Positions 51,087-59,955 are shown, counted from the first letter of the stretch. The stretch: 64,000 bases of DNA from Bacteroidales bacterium (GCA_017522105.1 JAFXAA010000024.1:1-64000); one strand, 5' to 3'. Translations and numbers: made by a program. Notes: a model not told the origin generated them from the sequence alone.

Positions 51087-51821
51087 ATGAAGAAGACAGT
51101 AAAACTTTTGTGCCTCACAGCCTTAATGGCTTTTGTCGGCGTCAGCGCCCAAGCGCAGTTCCGCCAGTCTATTTTCCTCAATGGTGCCCTCCCAACCGGC
51201 CAGTTCGCCTCCAAGGTGAGCACTGACCGCGGCCCCTTAAACGGCACGGTACCCTTGTACCGCGAGGAAGTTGGCAAGGCCGCCACTCCGGGCTTCGGCC
51301 TCGGCTACCGCGTCAGCTACCGTTTCGACGTTGGAATGGGCGAGGTGGCTCCCTTCGCGCAAGCCGATTTCTTCTGGAACTTCATGAAGAGTGAGTGGAC
51401 TGACAAGTACGTGCAGGCCAAGGGCAAAGCCCCCAACTACTTCAACATCCCCATCATGCTTGGTGTCAGCTACCTCTACGACGAGCTCTGGAACGACATC
51501 ACCCCCTATGCCGAGTTCGGCGTCGGCGGCGACCTCTTTATCATCGGCAGTGAAAAGGTGGTGAACAGCATCGACAACAAGACTTACACCTATGGCTACA
51601 AACCCACCATCACCATGTCGTGGATGTTCGGTCTCGGTGCCTATTTTGGCCGCCATGTCAGCGCCGGTATCTACTATTACGGCCTCGGCAAGCATGTCGT
51701 TGCCTATTCTGACAAGACTTATAAGAGCTTTAGCGACGCCGAGAAGCTTGTCGTCGACAATGGCACCATCCCCACCCGCACCGTCGGCGAGTTCGCCATC
51801 CGCATCGGTTTCCACTTCTGA
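51087..51821 (+). CDS. predicted outer-membrane beta-barrel protein
   Basis: The 244-aa protein has a signal peptide (MKKTVKLLCLTALMAFVGVS). The rest alternates beta strands and ends GEFAIRIGFHF, an outer-membrane insertion-type C-terminal Phe. GYRVSYRFDVGMGEVAPFAQ and PYAEFGVGGDLFIIGSEKVV are typical strands. It resembles PorT/OmpW-type barrels of Bacteroidetes. Followed by a hairpin terminator. Confidence 0.8.
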   Translation: MKKTVKLLCLTALMAFVGVSAQAQFRQSIFLNGALPTGQFASKVSTDRGPLNGTVPLYREEVGKAATPGFGLGYRVSYRFDVGMGEVAPFAQADFFWNFMKSEWTDKYVQAKGKAPNYFNIPIMLGVSYLYDELWNDITPYAEFGVGGDLFIIGSEKVVNSIDNKTYTYGYKPTITMSWMFGLGAYFGRHVSAGIYYYGLGKHVVAYSDKTYKSFSDAEKLVVDNGTIPTRTVGEFAIRIGFHF

Positions 51822-51840
51822 TTGCTTGGCAAAGATAAAT

Positions 51841-51872
51841 AAACAGGCGCGTCCGTCAAGGCGCGCCTGTTT
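51841..51872. terminator. hairpin terminator between convergent genes
   Basis: AAACAGGCGCG pairs with CGCGCCTGTTT across a 9-nt loop, with a T-rich flank on the plus side. Confidence 0.8.
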
Positions 51873-51899
51873 GTTGTTTTATGACAAATTGCTGTCTTT

Positions 51900-53174
51900 T
51901 TAGTCTATCTTGTCAAATCCCAGGTAGGGTCGCAGGCATTCGGGCATCACTATTCCTTCGGGTGTCTGGTTGTTCTCCAGCAATGCAGCCACTATGCGCG
52001 GCAGTGCCAGGGCCGACCCGTTCAGCGTGTGGCAGAGCTGCATCTTGCCGTTCTCGTCCTTGAAGCGCAGCTTCATGCGGTTGGCCTGGAAGGTCTCGAA
52101 GTTGCTCACCGAGCTCACCTCCAGCCAGCGCTTCTGCGCGGCGCTCCACACCTCGAAGTCAAAGGTCATGGCGCTCGTGAAGCTGATGTCTCCGCCGCAG
52201 AGTTTCAATATGTGGTAGGGGAGGCCCAGCTTGTCGAGCAGGCCGCCCACATGCTTCTTCATCTCTTCCAGCATCGCGTAGCTGCGGTCGGGGTGCTCGA
52301 TGACCACAATCTCCACCTTCGAGAATTCGTGCAGGCGGTTCAGCCCGCGCACGTCCTTGCCGTAGCTGCCGGCCTCGCGGCGGAAGCACTCGCTGTAGCC
52401 CACGCGTTTGATGGGCAACTGCTTCGGGTCTACCACTTCGCCGCGGAAGATGTTGGTGATGGGCACCTCGGCCGTGGGGATCATGTAGAACCCGTCCAGC
52501 GGCACAGCGTACATCTGTCCCTCCTTGTCTGGCAGCTGACCCGTGCCGAGGCCGGAGGCTTCGTTGACCATCAACGGCGGCTGAATCTCCAAGAAGCCGG
52601 CGTCGGCAGCCTCGTTGAGGAAGAAGTTGATCAACGCGCGCTGCAGGCGGGCGCCCTTGCCCTTGTAGAAGGGGAATCCGGCGCCGGTCACCTTGTTGCC
52701 GAGCTCGAAGTCTATGATGTCGTACTTGGCGCAGAGATCCCAGTGCGGCAGTGCGTCGGCGGGCAGGTTGGGCTTCGTGCCGTATTCTCCGACAACCACG
52801 TTGTCGGCCTCGCTCTTGCCGGCAGGCACACTCGGGTGCGGCGCGTTGGGCAGCGAGATGAGCTTCTCGTTGAGGGTCTTCTCCGTGGCGGCCTGCTCCT
52901 CGCCGAGGGCTTTCTCCTCGCCCTTCAGCTCTGCCGTGCGGGCTTTTGCCTTCTCGGCCTCCTCGCGGAGCCCCTGCTTCATAAGCATCCCTATCTCCTT
53001 GGCCATGCGGTTCTGCTCCGCCTTCACGGCGTCGGCCTTAACCTGCAGGGCGCGGCGCTGGGCGTCGAGCTCCAGTATCTCGGCGATGCGCTCTTCTACG
53101 TTCTGTACATTCTTGATCTTCAGTCGTGAGATTATCTCTTCGGTATGATCTTTGATATATTGCAGCTGTAGCAT
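51900..53174 (-). CDS. serS: seryl-tRNA synthetase
   Basis: The 424-aa protein has the N-terminal coiled-coil arm (residues about 25-105) that grips tRNA-Ser. It has the class II motifs FRREAGSYGKDVRGLNRLHE and LCHTLNGSALALPRIVAALL. It charges tRNA-Ser, and a tRNA-Ser gene lies 530 bp upstream on the same strand. Length is normal. Confidence 0.95.
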   Translation of the reverse strand: MLQLQYIKDHTEEIISRLKIKNVQNVEERIAEILELDAQRRALQVKADAVKAEQNRMAKEIGMLMKQGLREEAEKAKARTAELKGEEKALGEEQAATEKTLNEKLISLPNAPHPSVPAGKSEADNVVVGEYGTKPNLPADALPHWDLCAKYDIIDFELGNKVTGAGFPFYKGKGARLQRALINFFLNEAADAGFLEIQPPLMVNEASGLGTGQLPDKEGQMYAVPLDGFYMIPTAEVPITNIFRGEVVDPKQLPIKRVGYSECFRREAGSYGKDVRGLNRLHEFSKVEIVVIEHPDRSYAMLEEMKKHVGGLLDKLGLPYHILKLCGGDISFTSAMTFDFEVWSAAQKRWLEVSSVSNFETFQANRMKLRFKDENGKMQLCHTLNGSALALPRIVAALLENNQTPEGIVMPECLRPYLGFDKID

Positions 53175-53228
53175 ATCTTTGTTTTTTTTACGTTCTATGT
53201 AACGGCGCCGTATCCTGTTTATTATGTG

Positions 53229-53612
53229 TCACAATATTTTTTTTATCTGCTCCAGCACCGCCTCGTCGGCCGGCAGCCATCGCACCGTGTGTAGTTCGGC
53301 AGCTGTGAGCCAGCGTGCTGCGCTGTGTTCCAGCAGTGTTGGTGCGCTCAGCGGCAGGCAGCGGTACAGGTGCATGAGCAGATGAAAATCTGCGTAGTCA
53401 TATTCCACATCGTCAATATGTTCGCGCACCTCAACCTCCATGTCCAGCTCTTCGAGCAGCTCGCGCCGCAAGGCCTCTTCACGGCTTTCTCCGTGTTCCA
53501 TCTTGCCGCCGGGAAATTCCCACCACCCGGACCATGGGCCGTAGCCTCGCTGTGTGGCCAGCACCTTGCCGTCGTGCACTATGGCACCCGCCACCACTTC
53601 TATTGTCTTCAT
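53229..53612 (-). CDS. NUDIX hydrolase, MutT type
   Basis: From ATG 53612 the 127-aa protein has the Nudix box GGKMEHGESREEALRRELLE with downstream ELDM. The N-terminus VVAGAIVHDGKVLATQRGYG is typical of MutT/8-oxo-dGTP hydrolases, and no second domain is present. It cleaves oxidised nucleoside triphosphates or similar diphosphates. The longer frame to 53690 crosses the hairpin and is rejected. Confidence 0.9.
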   Translation of the reverse strand: MKTIEVVAGAIVHDGKVLATQRGYGPWSGWWEFPGGKMEHGESREEALRRELLEELDMEVEVREHIDDVEYDYADFHLLMHLYRCLPLSAPTLLEHSAARWLTAAELHTVRWLPADEAVLEQIKKIL

Positions 53613-53641
53613 TTGCAATAATCTTCTTGTGATAAATGAAT

Positions 53642-53682
53642 TATAGGTTATCGGTTCTTTGTTTGTCCTCCGATAACCTATA
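53642..53682. terminator. hairpin after tRNA-Ser (minus)
   Basis: TATAGGTTATCGG (53642-53654) and CCGATAACCTATA (53670-53682) form a perfect stem with a 15-nt loop. It lies just past the 3' end of the tRNA on the minus strand. There is no strong U-run, so it may be a processing or termination structure or one of the repeat hairpins. Confidence 0.5.
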
Positions 53683-53703
53683 GCTTTCATTTGTTTCCCT
53701 CAG

Positions 53704-53788
53704 CGGAGAGAGAGGGATTCGAACCCCCGGACCCTCGCAGGTCAACGGTTTTCAAGACCGCCGCAATCGACCGCTCTGCCATCTCTCC
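53704..53788 (-). tRNA. tRNA-Ser (TGA)
   Basis: The minus strand folds into an 85-nt class II tRNA. The acceptor GGAGAGA pairs with TCTCTCC, the D-arm contains GCAGAGCGGTC, and the anticodon loop CTTGAAA has anticodon TGA. There is a long variable arm and a T-loop GGGTTCGAATCCC. CCA is not encoded. A TACCTTTG promoter box lies 17 bp upstream. Confidence 0.95.
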
Positions 53789-53804
53789 GTCCTTTTTGGG
53801 TGTG

Positions 53805-53836
53805 CAAAGGTACCACTTTTTGCCGATATGGCCAAA
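53805..53836 (-). promoter_or_regulatory. promoter of tRNA-Ser
   Basis: Minus-strand TTTG at 53833-53836 and TACCTTTG at 53805-53812, 20 bp apart. Confidence 0.75.
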
Positions 53837-54028
53837 AATTTTTTGCAATATTTTGTTGTTCAGTGTTTTGGTTGCATGTCGTGTTGCGCCTGTATGGTTG
53901 CTTTTCTCTTGCATGGAGTGCCGTGTGTACATGCATTTTGCCATTTGTTTTGGCTGATATGCTAAAGTGTGGAAAATCAGTATGCTATGTAGTGCTGTTT
54001 TGGCAAAATCCTTGGTGGCACTGCGTTT

Positions 54029-54100
54029 GTACGGAGTCCCTACGGAGCCCCTACGGCCCCCCTACGGCCGTTCTTCAGTGGAAGGCCGTAGGGGAATGGT
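54029..54100. repeat. CCCTACGG/CCGTAGGG repeat cluster
   Basis: Four CCTACGG-type words are followed by GTTCTTCAGT and then GGCCGTAGGGG, related to the arrays at 33741-33830 and 41225-41325. It lies in the 445-bp gap between tRNA-Ser and pepD, which holds no gene. Confidence 0.8.
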
Positions 54101-54154
54101 CGGGAATGGGTAGAGATCCCGAAGGGGATACGGCGCGTTGCTTTGTTAATGTGA

Positions 54155-54209
54155 TAATGCGTTAGTTGTTGAATTGCAGGCGGGCTGGCAATTCAACGCT
54201 AACGCATTA
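54155..54209. repeat. near-perfect hairpin with GCGTTAATGCG-type arms
   Basis: TAATGCGTTAGTTGTTGAATTGC (54155-54177) faces GCAATTCAACGCTAACGCATTA (54188-54209), an almost perfect hairpin. The words match the LTHSH-coding repeats in cobW and purL. TTCTTTACTTCAG direct copies follow up to the pepD stop at 54234. Confidence 0.85.
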
Positions 54210-54233
54210 ACGAATTCTTTACTTCAGTGTTCT

Positions 54234-55697
54234 TTACTTCAGTTTTTTCAGTATTTCGAGGGTCTGGTTCCAGAACATTTCGACGGTCTTGATCTCGATG
54301 CGTTCGTCGGGACTGTGCACGCCGCGCAGCGTTGGGCCGTAGCTGATCATGTCCATCTGGGGGTACTTCTCGCCGATGAGGCCGCACTCCAGTCCGGCAT
54401 GTATGGCGCGCACCACAGGCTCCTTGCCGTACATCTTCTTGTACACCTCGACACCCACCTTCAGCACGCGGCTGTCGGGGTTGGGGGTCCAGCCGGGGTA
54501 GCCGTCGCTGTGGTTGACGCGGCATCCGGCGAGGCGGAAGGTGGCCTCGAGTTTGGCTGCTGCGGCCTGCTTGGCGCTCTCCACCGAGCTGCGTTGGCTG
54601 GTGGCGATGCGTATGATGCCGTCTACCATCTTGATGGATGCCAGATTGGTGCTCGTTTCGACGAAGTTCTCAATCTCGCGGCTCATGGCGAGCACGCCGT
54701 GGGCGCAGGCGTAGACGAGGTTGACGAGGCGCTCCTGGGTGTCGACGTCAATGACCTTCTTGGGCATGTCGGCGTCGCGCAGCTCGAACTCCATGTCGGG
54801 CTCGGTGCTGCGGAATTCGAAGACCATGGCTTTGCCCATCTTGGTGACCATGGTTTTGAAGGCGCGCACCTTGTCCTCAGGCACGCAGACGAGGGCTTCG
54901 GCCTCGCGGGCGATGGCGTTGCGCAGGTTGCCGCCGTCGATGGTGGCCAGGCGCATGTCGTGGCGGTAGGTGCCCTCCCAGAGGATTCGGTTCAGCAGCT
55001 TGTTGGCGTTGGCGCGGCCGCGGTTGATGTCGTCGCCGCTGTGGCCGCCGACGAGGCCGGAAACCTTGACGATGAAGGCCTTGCAACCCTTGGGGGCGGC
55101 GACGAGTTTGTAGTCCATCTCGGCGACGGTGTCAATGCCGCCGGCGCAGCCGATGCAGTACTCGCCTTCGTCCTCGTCGTCGAAGTTGAGGAGTACCTCG
55201 CTCTTCAGCCAGCTCTTGCTGAGTCCGTTGGCGCCGGTGAGGCCAGTCTCTTCGTCCACGGTGATGAGGGCTTCGAGGGCGGGATGCTGCAGTTTGGGGT
55301 CTTCGAGGATGGCGAGGATGGCGGCCACGCCGATGCCGTCGTCGGCGCCGAGGGTGGTGCCGTCGGCGGTGAGCCACTCACCGTCCAGCACGGGCTGTAT
55401 GGCGTCCTTCATGAAGTTGAACTGCTTGGTGCTGTTCTTCTCGCAGACCATGTCCATGTGGGCCTGCAGTGCCACACAAGGCGATTTCTCGTAGCCCTTG
55501 GAGGCGGGTTTGCGGATGAGGACGTTGCCGAGCTTGTCGCTCTTGGTTTCGAGGCCGTGGTCCTTGCCCCACTGCACGAGCCAGGCGGAGATGCGCTCCT
55601 CGTGCTTCGAGGGCCGCGGAATCTGCATGATTTCACCAAACCAGTGCCACACGCGCTCCGGCTTGAGGCCTTTGAGAATGTCTTTCTGCTGTTTCAT
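54234..55697 (-). CDS. pepD: aminoacyl-histidine dipeptidase (M20)
   Basis: The 487-aa protein matches PepD: LQAHMDMVCEKN (metal ligands), TTLGADDGIGVAAILAIL and TVDEETGLTGANGLS, followed by GLVGGHSGDDINRGRANANK. It cleaves X-His dipeptides with two zinc ions. It has its own promoter (TAATTTTG, 55730-55737). Confidence 0.95.
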   Translation of the reverse strand: MKQQKDILKGLKPERVWHWFGEIMQIPRPSKHEERISAWLVQWGKDHGLETKSDKLGNVLIRKPASKGYEKSPCVALQAHMDMVCEKNSTKQFNFMKDAIQPVLDGEWLTADGTTLGADDGIGVAAILAILEDPKLQHPALEALITVDEETGLTGANGLSKSWLKSEVLLNFDDEDEGEYCIGCAGGIDTVAEMDYKLVAAPKGCKAFIVKVSGLVGGHSGDDINRGRANANKLLNRILWEGTYRHDMRLATIDGGNLRNAIAREAEALVCVPEDKVRAFKTMVTKMGKAMVFEFRSTEPDMEFELRDADMPKKVIDVDTQERLVNLVYACAHGVLAMSREIENFVETSTNLASIKMVDGIIRIATSQRSSVESAKQAAAAKLEATFRLAGCRVNHSDGYPGWTPNPDSRVLKVGVEVYKKMYGKEPVVRAIHAGLECGLIGEKYPQMDMISYGPTLRGVHSPDERIEIKTVEMFWNQTLEILKKLK

Positions 55698-55729
55698 AGA
55701 TATGATGTTTTATTTGTTTTTCGCGACTG

Positions 55730-55737
55730 CAAAATTA
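55730..55737 (-). promoter_or_regulatory. -7 box TAATTTTG of pepD
   Basis: CAAAATTA on the plus strand, 33 bp upstream of the pepD start. Confidence 0.6.
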
Positions 55738-55792
55738 CGCATTTTCACTCACATGGCCAAATAAAATATTGTACCGTGTGGAATAACGGCGC

Positions 55793-57052
55793 TTAGAAGC
55801 CAGTCTTGCATAGGCACTCGTCGAGGGCGGCGGTGATGGCGGCGCGGTCGAGGTGCTGGCCGATGAAGACGAGTTTCTGCATGCGGTCGCCGTAGGTGTC
55901 GTCCCAGTCGCGCTGGAGGTCGGGGTTGCGGCGCATGAAGTCGAGTAGCTCGTCGTCGGGCATAGTGGCGTACCATTGGCCGGTGTCGCGCAGGGAGACC
56001 TGTTTGCCGGCCTGCTCGAAGAGGTAGCAGGTGTCGGGTTCGGAGAGGAACCAGCAGATGCCTTTGGCGCGGATGACGCCCTCGGGCCAATGGCGGGCGA
56101 CGAACTCGTCGAAGCGTGAGATGTTCATGGGCTCGCGACGGTAGTAGACGAAGGTGGAGATGCCGTACTCTTCGGCTTCGCCTTCGTCGTGGTGATGATG
56201 ATGGTGGTGCTCCAATGCGTGATTGTGTGAATGCGTTAATGCGTCAGTGGCTGGCGCGTCATCGTCGTCATCATCGTGGCCGTGGTGGTGTTCGTGTTCT
56301 TCCTCTTCATCGTCTTCATCGTCGTGGTGACCTTCGATTTCGTTGATCCAGGTGGCCGATGTCGCCACCTTGTCGAAGTCGAACATGCCGGTGTGAAGGA
56401 TGTGGTCGAAGTCGATGTCGCAGTAGTCGCAGGGGATGATTTCGGCCTTGGACTGTATGGCGCGGATGATTTCGCGGATGTGGCCGAGCTCGTCGGCGCT
56501 GACTTCGGAGGCTTTGTTGAGCAGGATGATGTTGCAGAACTCTATTTGCTGGATGACGAGGTTTTCGATGTCCTCTTCGGCGAGGCCGGGCTTGAGCAGA
56601 TTCTTGCCGCTGCCGAATTCGTCGCGCATGCGGAGGGCATCGACGACGGTGACAATGCTGTCCACCACCGGCACGCCGTCGCGTACGTACTCGGGCCCCA
56701 TGGTGGGCATCGAGCAGATGGTCTGCGCGATGGGGGCGGGCTCGCAGATGCCGCTGGCTTCGATGACGATGTAGTCGAATCGGCGCTGCGAAGTGATGTC
56801 GCGCAGCTGCTCGACAAGGTCCATCTTGAGCGTGCAGCAGATGCAGCCGTTCTGGAGGGCCACGAGGTTGTCGTCCTTCTGGCCGACGATACCGCCCTTC
56901 TCGATGAGGTCGGCGTCGATGTTCACCTCGCCAAGGTCGTTGACGATGACGGCGAAGCGGATGCCGCGGCGGTTGGAGAGGATGCGGTTGAGCAGGGTGG
57001 TCTTGCCGCTGCCGAGGTAGCCGGTGAGTAATAAAACGGGTATTGTATTCAT
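55793..57052 (-). CDS. CobW/COG0523-family G3E GTPase (metallochaperone)
   Basis: The 419-aa protein has the P-loop GYLGSGKTT (residues 11-19), the metal-binding CICC at 70-73 and the C-terminal CobW_C domain. An Asp/Glu/His-rich linker (about 240-295) contains several His runs (HHHHHHHDEGEAEEYG). Residues 268-280 of that linker, TDALTHSHNHALE, come from a GCGTTAATGCG repeat (56212-56250). Zinc or cobalt delivery is the known job of COG0523 proteins. The His-rich insert could bind metal but its origin looks like repeat expansion. Confidence 0.9.
   Translation of the reverse strand: MNTIPVLLLTGYLGSGKTTLLNRILSNRRGIRFAVIVNDLGEVNIDADLIEKGGIVGQKDDNLVALQNGCICCTLKMDLVEQLRDITSQRRFDYIVIEASGICEPAPIAQTICSMPTMGPEYVRDGVPVVDSIVTVVDALRMRDEFGSGKNLLKPGLAEEDIENLVIQQIEFCNIILLNKASEVSADELGHIREIIRAIQSKAEIIPCDYCDIDFDHILHTGMFDFDKVATSATWINEIEGHHDDEDDEEEEHEHHHGHDDDDDDAPATDALTHSHNHALEHHHHHHHDEGEAEEYGISTFVYYRREPMNISRFDEFVARHWPEGVIRAKGICWFLSEPDTCYLFEQAGKQVSLRDTGQWYATMPDDELLDFMRRNPDLQRDWDDTYGDRMQKLVFIGQHLDRAAITAALDECLCKTGF
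56212..56250 (-). repeat. AATGCGT repeat inside the CobW gene
   Basis: Four copies of the AATGCGT/AATGCGTT word encode DALTHSHNHALE on the coding strand. The LTHSH reading is repeated in purL at 62569-62594. Confidence 0.85.
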
Positions 57053-57064
57053 GTTATTTGTTAT

Positions 57065-57898
57065 TTATTCTTTGATGTAGCTTTCGGGGCCGAAGATGCG
57101 CTTGGCGTAGGGCGTGAGTTCGACGTGCTTGGAGAGCCAGAAGATGGGCAGCACGACGGAGGGGATGCCGCAGGCGTAGGGCTGGATGTGATAGAGGTCG
57201 TAGCTGACGGTGATGTTGTTGCGGGCGCTGTCGATGAAGAAGCTGGCGGGCATGGGCATGCGGTCAGCACCTTGGTACTCGTCGAAGAGGCATTCACGGA
57301 TGTCGCGGTTGGCGTCGAGGTCGAAGATGGCGCGGGCGATGGCCTCGCAGAGCAGGTTGGTGTCGCTGACGAGGTCGGTGAGGCGGACGACGTTGCCGCT
57401 CTCGAGGTCGACGGTGAGCGTGTGCGACGAGTAGAGGCCGTGTGCGGCGCCGGCGCCGAAGGTTTCGATGCCGACATGGAAGGTTGCCAGCGCGCTGTCG
57501 TGTGTGGCTGTGCTGCGGACGGCCATGTAGCTGTACTCGCTGCTTTCGTCGAGGGTGTCGACGGTTTTGACGTGCGGCGCCTCGCCGTCATCGGTGTAGA
57601 TGTAAGGTTTGGCGAGCCATTGGCGTGCGGCCTTGTCGGCATTGGTGGAGGTGCTGTCGTCGAAGCAGAGCTTCATCAGCTCTCGTTCGGCGTCGGCGGA
57701 GAGGAACCCTTTGGCGGGCCATTCCACTTCGAGGACTTTTTTCAGGCCGAGGGTGTCGCCCCAGGGCCCCATCTGCTCGTCATAGCTCAGCAGGTAGCAC
57801 TGTGTGGCGCTGATGGTGCGGGTGGTGAATTCTTGGTCTCGGTTGCACCCGGCCAAGAACAGGGCCGCGAGTGCGAAGGTGATTGTGAGTTTTTTCAT
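57065..57898 (-). CDS. exported DUF3298/DUF4163-type lipoprotein
   Basis: The 277-aa product has a lipobox LFLAGC (Cys18). It carries GIETFGAGAAHGLYSSHTLT near 142 and VVLPIFWLSKHVELTPY at the end, which fit DUF4163 plus DUF3298 of RsiV-like lipoproteins. It is anchored in the envelope. Located 12 bp upstream of the CobW gene on the same strand. Function unknown; in RsiV the same fold binds lysozyme. Confidence 0.75.
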   Translation of the reverse strand: MKKLTITFALAALFLAGCNRDQEFTTRTISATQCYLLSYDEQMGPWGDTLGLKKVLEVEWPAKGFLSADAERELMKLCFDDSTSTNADKAARQWLAKPYIYTDDGEAPHVKTVDTLDESSEYSYMAVRSTATHDSALATFHVGIETFGAGAAHGLYSSHTLTVDLESGNVVRLTDLVSDTNLLCEAIARAIFDLDANRDIRECLFDEYQGADRMPMPASFFIDSARNNITVSYDLYHIQPYACGIPSVVLPIFWLSKHVELTPYAKRIFGPESYIKE

Positions 57899-57937
57899 AA
57901 TAATGTAGTTAAATAAATAAAGTTTAGAGTTTCGTAA

Positions 57938-58255
57938 TTAATGTCTTTTGGGCTTTGGGTCTGGCAGCTCGGCGCAGGTGGCGCGCACCAGCGACGAGAG
58001 GTAGTCGCGGTCGTCGACGTCCTCGATGTAGAAGTGTGGCTTGGCGCCGGGGTACGGCGGGCGCATGTCTTCGGCGCGGAGCAGGCGGCGCCCCGCATCG
58101 GTGGGTTTGAGGTAGAGCCCGTTGTCGCAGATGAGGCCGAAGGGTTTGCTGCCACAATAGACGCAGTAGTCGCCGAACATCTTTCGGGCTGTAATCTCGC
58201 CAGCTCCGCCGCATTGGTCGACGATGTATTGCACAAAGTCTGGGTTGCTTGCCAT
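57938..58255 (-). CDS. TfoX/Sxy N-terminal domain protein
   Basis: The 105-aa protein begins MASNPDFVQYIVDQCGGAGE and includes ITARKMFGDYCVYCGSKPFG, then LICDNGLYLKPTDAGR. This is the TfoX N-terminal domain, linked elsewhere to competence but common as an orphan. Its start overlaps the thioesterase stop by one base (TAATG). Function here is unknown. Confidence 0.9.
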   Translation of the reverse strand: MASNPDFVQYIVDQCGGAGEITARKMFGDYCVYCGSKPFGLICDNGLYLKPTDAGRRLLRAEDMRPPYPGAKPHFYIEDVDDRDYLSSLVRATCAELPDPKPKRH

Positions 58256-59058
58256 TATTGTTGCGGTATTTGTTCTCTGATGAGCGCTTGGGCTATGTCT
58301 GGCGTGTCAGTGGCCGGTTGCCAGTGGCTGAGCATCTCGCAGACCACCGCGCCGGTGTCGTTGGTGATGGTGTGTAGCAGGCTGTCCGGCTCGCCGTCGA
58401 TGCGGCAGGTCTGGCAGAGCAAGCGGTCGTCGAGGTGCGACTCGCGCAGCCAGTGGACACTCATATGCGCCAGTCGCTGGCTGTGCAGCAATTCGTCGGG
58501 CACCGCCAGCAGCGCAATGTCGATATAGCTGCGGTTGCCCATGTGGCCGTTGAAGTCGACGTCAAGCCGCGAAACCTGATGCTCCATCTGCACCAGCGGT
58601 GTAGTGGCCTTTGGGAAGCGCTGTTTTTTGTGACCCGGTGTCATCAGTTCGGGCAGCACGGCGAAGCGGCTCTGCAGGAAGTCGGTCGGCTCCAGCCGGT
58701 GTGTCTCGGTGTTGAGAATGTTCATTTGGAATGTCCCCGAGGCAACCATCCGCTCGTCGTCGGCTCGCAGGATGCGGAAGTCGGTGTAGATGCGGAGCGA
58801 CGTCAGCTCGCTGACCCACAGCTCCACCACTATGTCCTCCGACCAGAACGCGGGTGTGGGGAGGATGTCGGAGGTATACTCGGTGATGACCCACATGCGG
58901 TGGTCTTTGACCACGTCGAAGGCTGCCACGCGGCAGAGGGTCATCATGCGGGCGAAGCAGTCCTGCGCATACATCAGCATCGCGTTGGGTGTCAGGGTGT
59001 ACTGCGCCGTCATGTCCGATGCCGTGATAGTGTATCTGTGTCTGTATCTCTCTATCAT
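58255..59058 (-). CDS. acyl-ACP thioesterase
   Basis: The 267-aa protein is a double hot-dog acyl-ACP thioesterase (FatA/FatB type). The N-terminal half starts with YRHRYTITASDMTAQYTLTP. The C-terminal half has LDVDFNGHMGNRSYIDIALL with the Asp, Asn and His of the active site. It releases fatty acids from acyl-ACP. Translation starts 8 bp after the upstream gene's stop, so it may be co-transcribed with the flavin-domain gene upstream. Confidence 0.9.
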   Translation of the reverse strand: MIERYRHRYTITASDMTAQYTLTPNAMLMYAQDCFARMMTLCRVAAFDVVKDHRMWVITEYTSDILPTPAFWSEDIVVELWVSELTSLRIYTDFRILRADDERMVASGTFQMNILNTETHRLEPTDFLQSRFAVLPELMTPGHKKQRFPKATTPLVQMEHQVSRLDVDFNGHMGNRSYIDIALLAVPDELLHSQRLAHMSVHWLRESHLDDRLLCQTCRIDGEPDSLLHTITNDTGAVVCEMLSHWQPATDTPDIAQALIREQIPQQ

Positions 59059-59066
59059 TTGTTCTA

Positions 59067-59825
59067 TTATTTTTCACGCACACGCTTGCCGCTCATGTGT
59101 TCGATGTGCATTTCGAGCACATAGGCGCGCGGGGCGTTTTTCTGCATATCGTCTTCGATGTCGTAGCCCTGCGGGAAGTATTTGGCACCCAGACGCCGCA
59201 GAAGGGCGTCGGTGCGCTGCGGGTCGTCCACGATGCCGATGCGTCCGAAGCAGATGACGCTCTCGAAGTGGTACCACCAGCTGTCGGGCTCTTTCACGCC
59301 TTCGCTGAGCACGCAGAACGAGGCTTTGTCGCAACGGCGTATTGCGTCGAGCTTGTGGCCCTCGCGGGCGCAGTGAAAATAGAGGCAGCCGTCGGCGTGG
59401 ATGAAGTCGAGCGGCACGGTGTAGGGGTAGCCGCCGTCGCCCAGCACGGCGAGTATGCCGCGGGGCGCTTGCTCGAGCAGGGCCGCACACTCTTCGTCGC
59501 TCATCTGCTGCTTGAAGCGCCGCACGGGACGGAACGTGGTATGCTCCTCGGCTATACAGGCATATTTTTCAAGTGTACGATGACGTTCCAGGAGGTTCCA
59601 GATGGCATCCTCGCTGAGCACGCCTCGCTTGAGGTCCTGTGGCAGGCGTCCGGCCTCGTCGTCGGCGCGGTCGGCGTGCCATTCGGGACTGCCGAGGTAT
59701 GTGTCCAGCTCCGCAAGGTCGTCCTGCACGGCGGCGTATTGTCCGAGGGCAACTTCCAAGGCTTCGACAGCCGCCGACGCGCGGTTGAGCCGTTGCTCCA
59801 TTTCGGTTATTCTGTTGGTATCCAT
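59067..59825 (-). CDS. fusion of DUF4298 and a NimA/PNPOx-like flavin-binding domain
   Basis: From ATG 59825 (MDTNRITEMEQRLNRASAAV) the 252-aa product has a helical N-terminal DUF4298 domain (to about residue 92, RGVLSEDAIWNLLERH). A pyridoxamine 5'-phosphate oxidase/NimA-like split-barrel follows from about residue 110 (PRGILAVLGDGGYPYTVPLD, then DGCLYFHCAREGHKLDAIRR). The barrel should bind FMN or heme. I do not know this fusion as a standard protein. A longer start to 59873 is possible. Confidence 0.75.
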   Translation of the reverse strand: MDTNRITEMEQRLNRASAAVEALEVALGQYAAVQDDLAELDTYLGSPEWHADRADDEAGRLPQDLKRGVLSEDAIWNLLERHRTLEKYACIAEEHTTFRPVRRFKQQMSDEECAALLEQAPRGILAVLGDGGYPYTVPLDFIHADGCLYFHCAREGHKLDAIRRCDKASFCVLSEGVKEPDSWWYHFESVICFGRIGIVDDPQRTDALLRRLGAKYFPQGYDIEDDMQKNAPRAYVLEMHIEHMSGKRVREK

Positions 59826-59837
59826 ATCTGTTCTTAT

Positions 59838-59955
59838 TTTTCGGGGGAGATAGGGGAAGTTAAGTGGAGGCAAAGGAGATAGAGGACGAATGTATACTGT
59901 ATTTTACCTTCCTTTATCTTCCTTTATCTCCTTTTATCTCCCTTTATCTCCTATT
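59838..59955. repeat. TTATCTCC / GGAGATAA repeat region
   Basis: Positions 59841-59885 hold degenerate GGAGATAG words. Positions 59908-59955 hold five to six TTTATCTCC/TTTATCTTCC units. The second array runs over the end of the gamma carbonic anhydrase, whose last codons (KGEIGDKGR) and stop are written in the repeat. Confidence 0.8.

Noticed and set aside
54174-55796. 540-codon plus-strand frame opposite pepD
   Set aside because: Antisense shadow of pepD; no motif.
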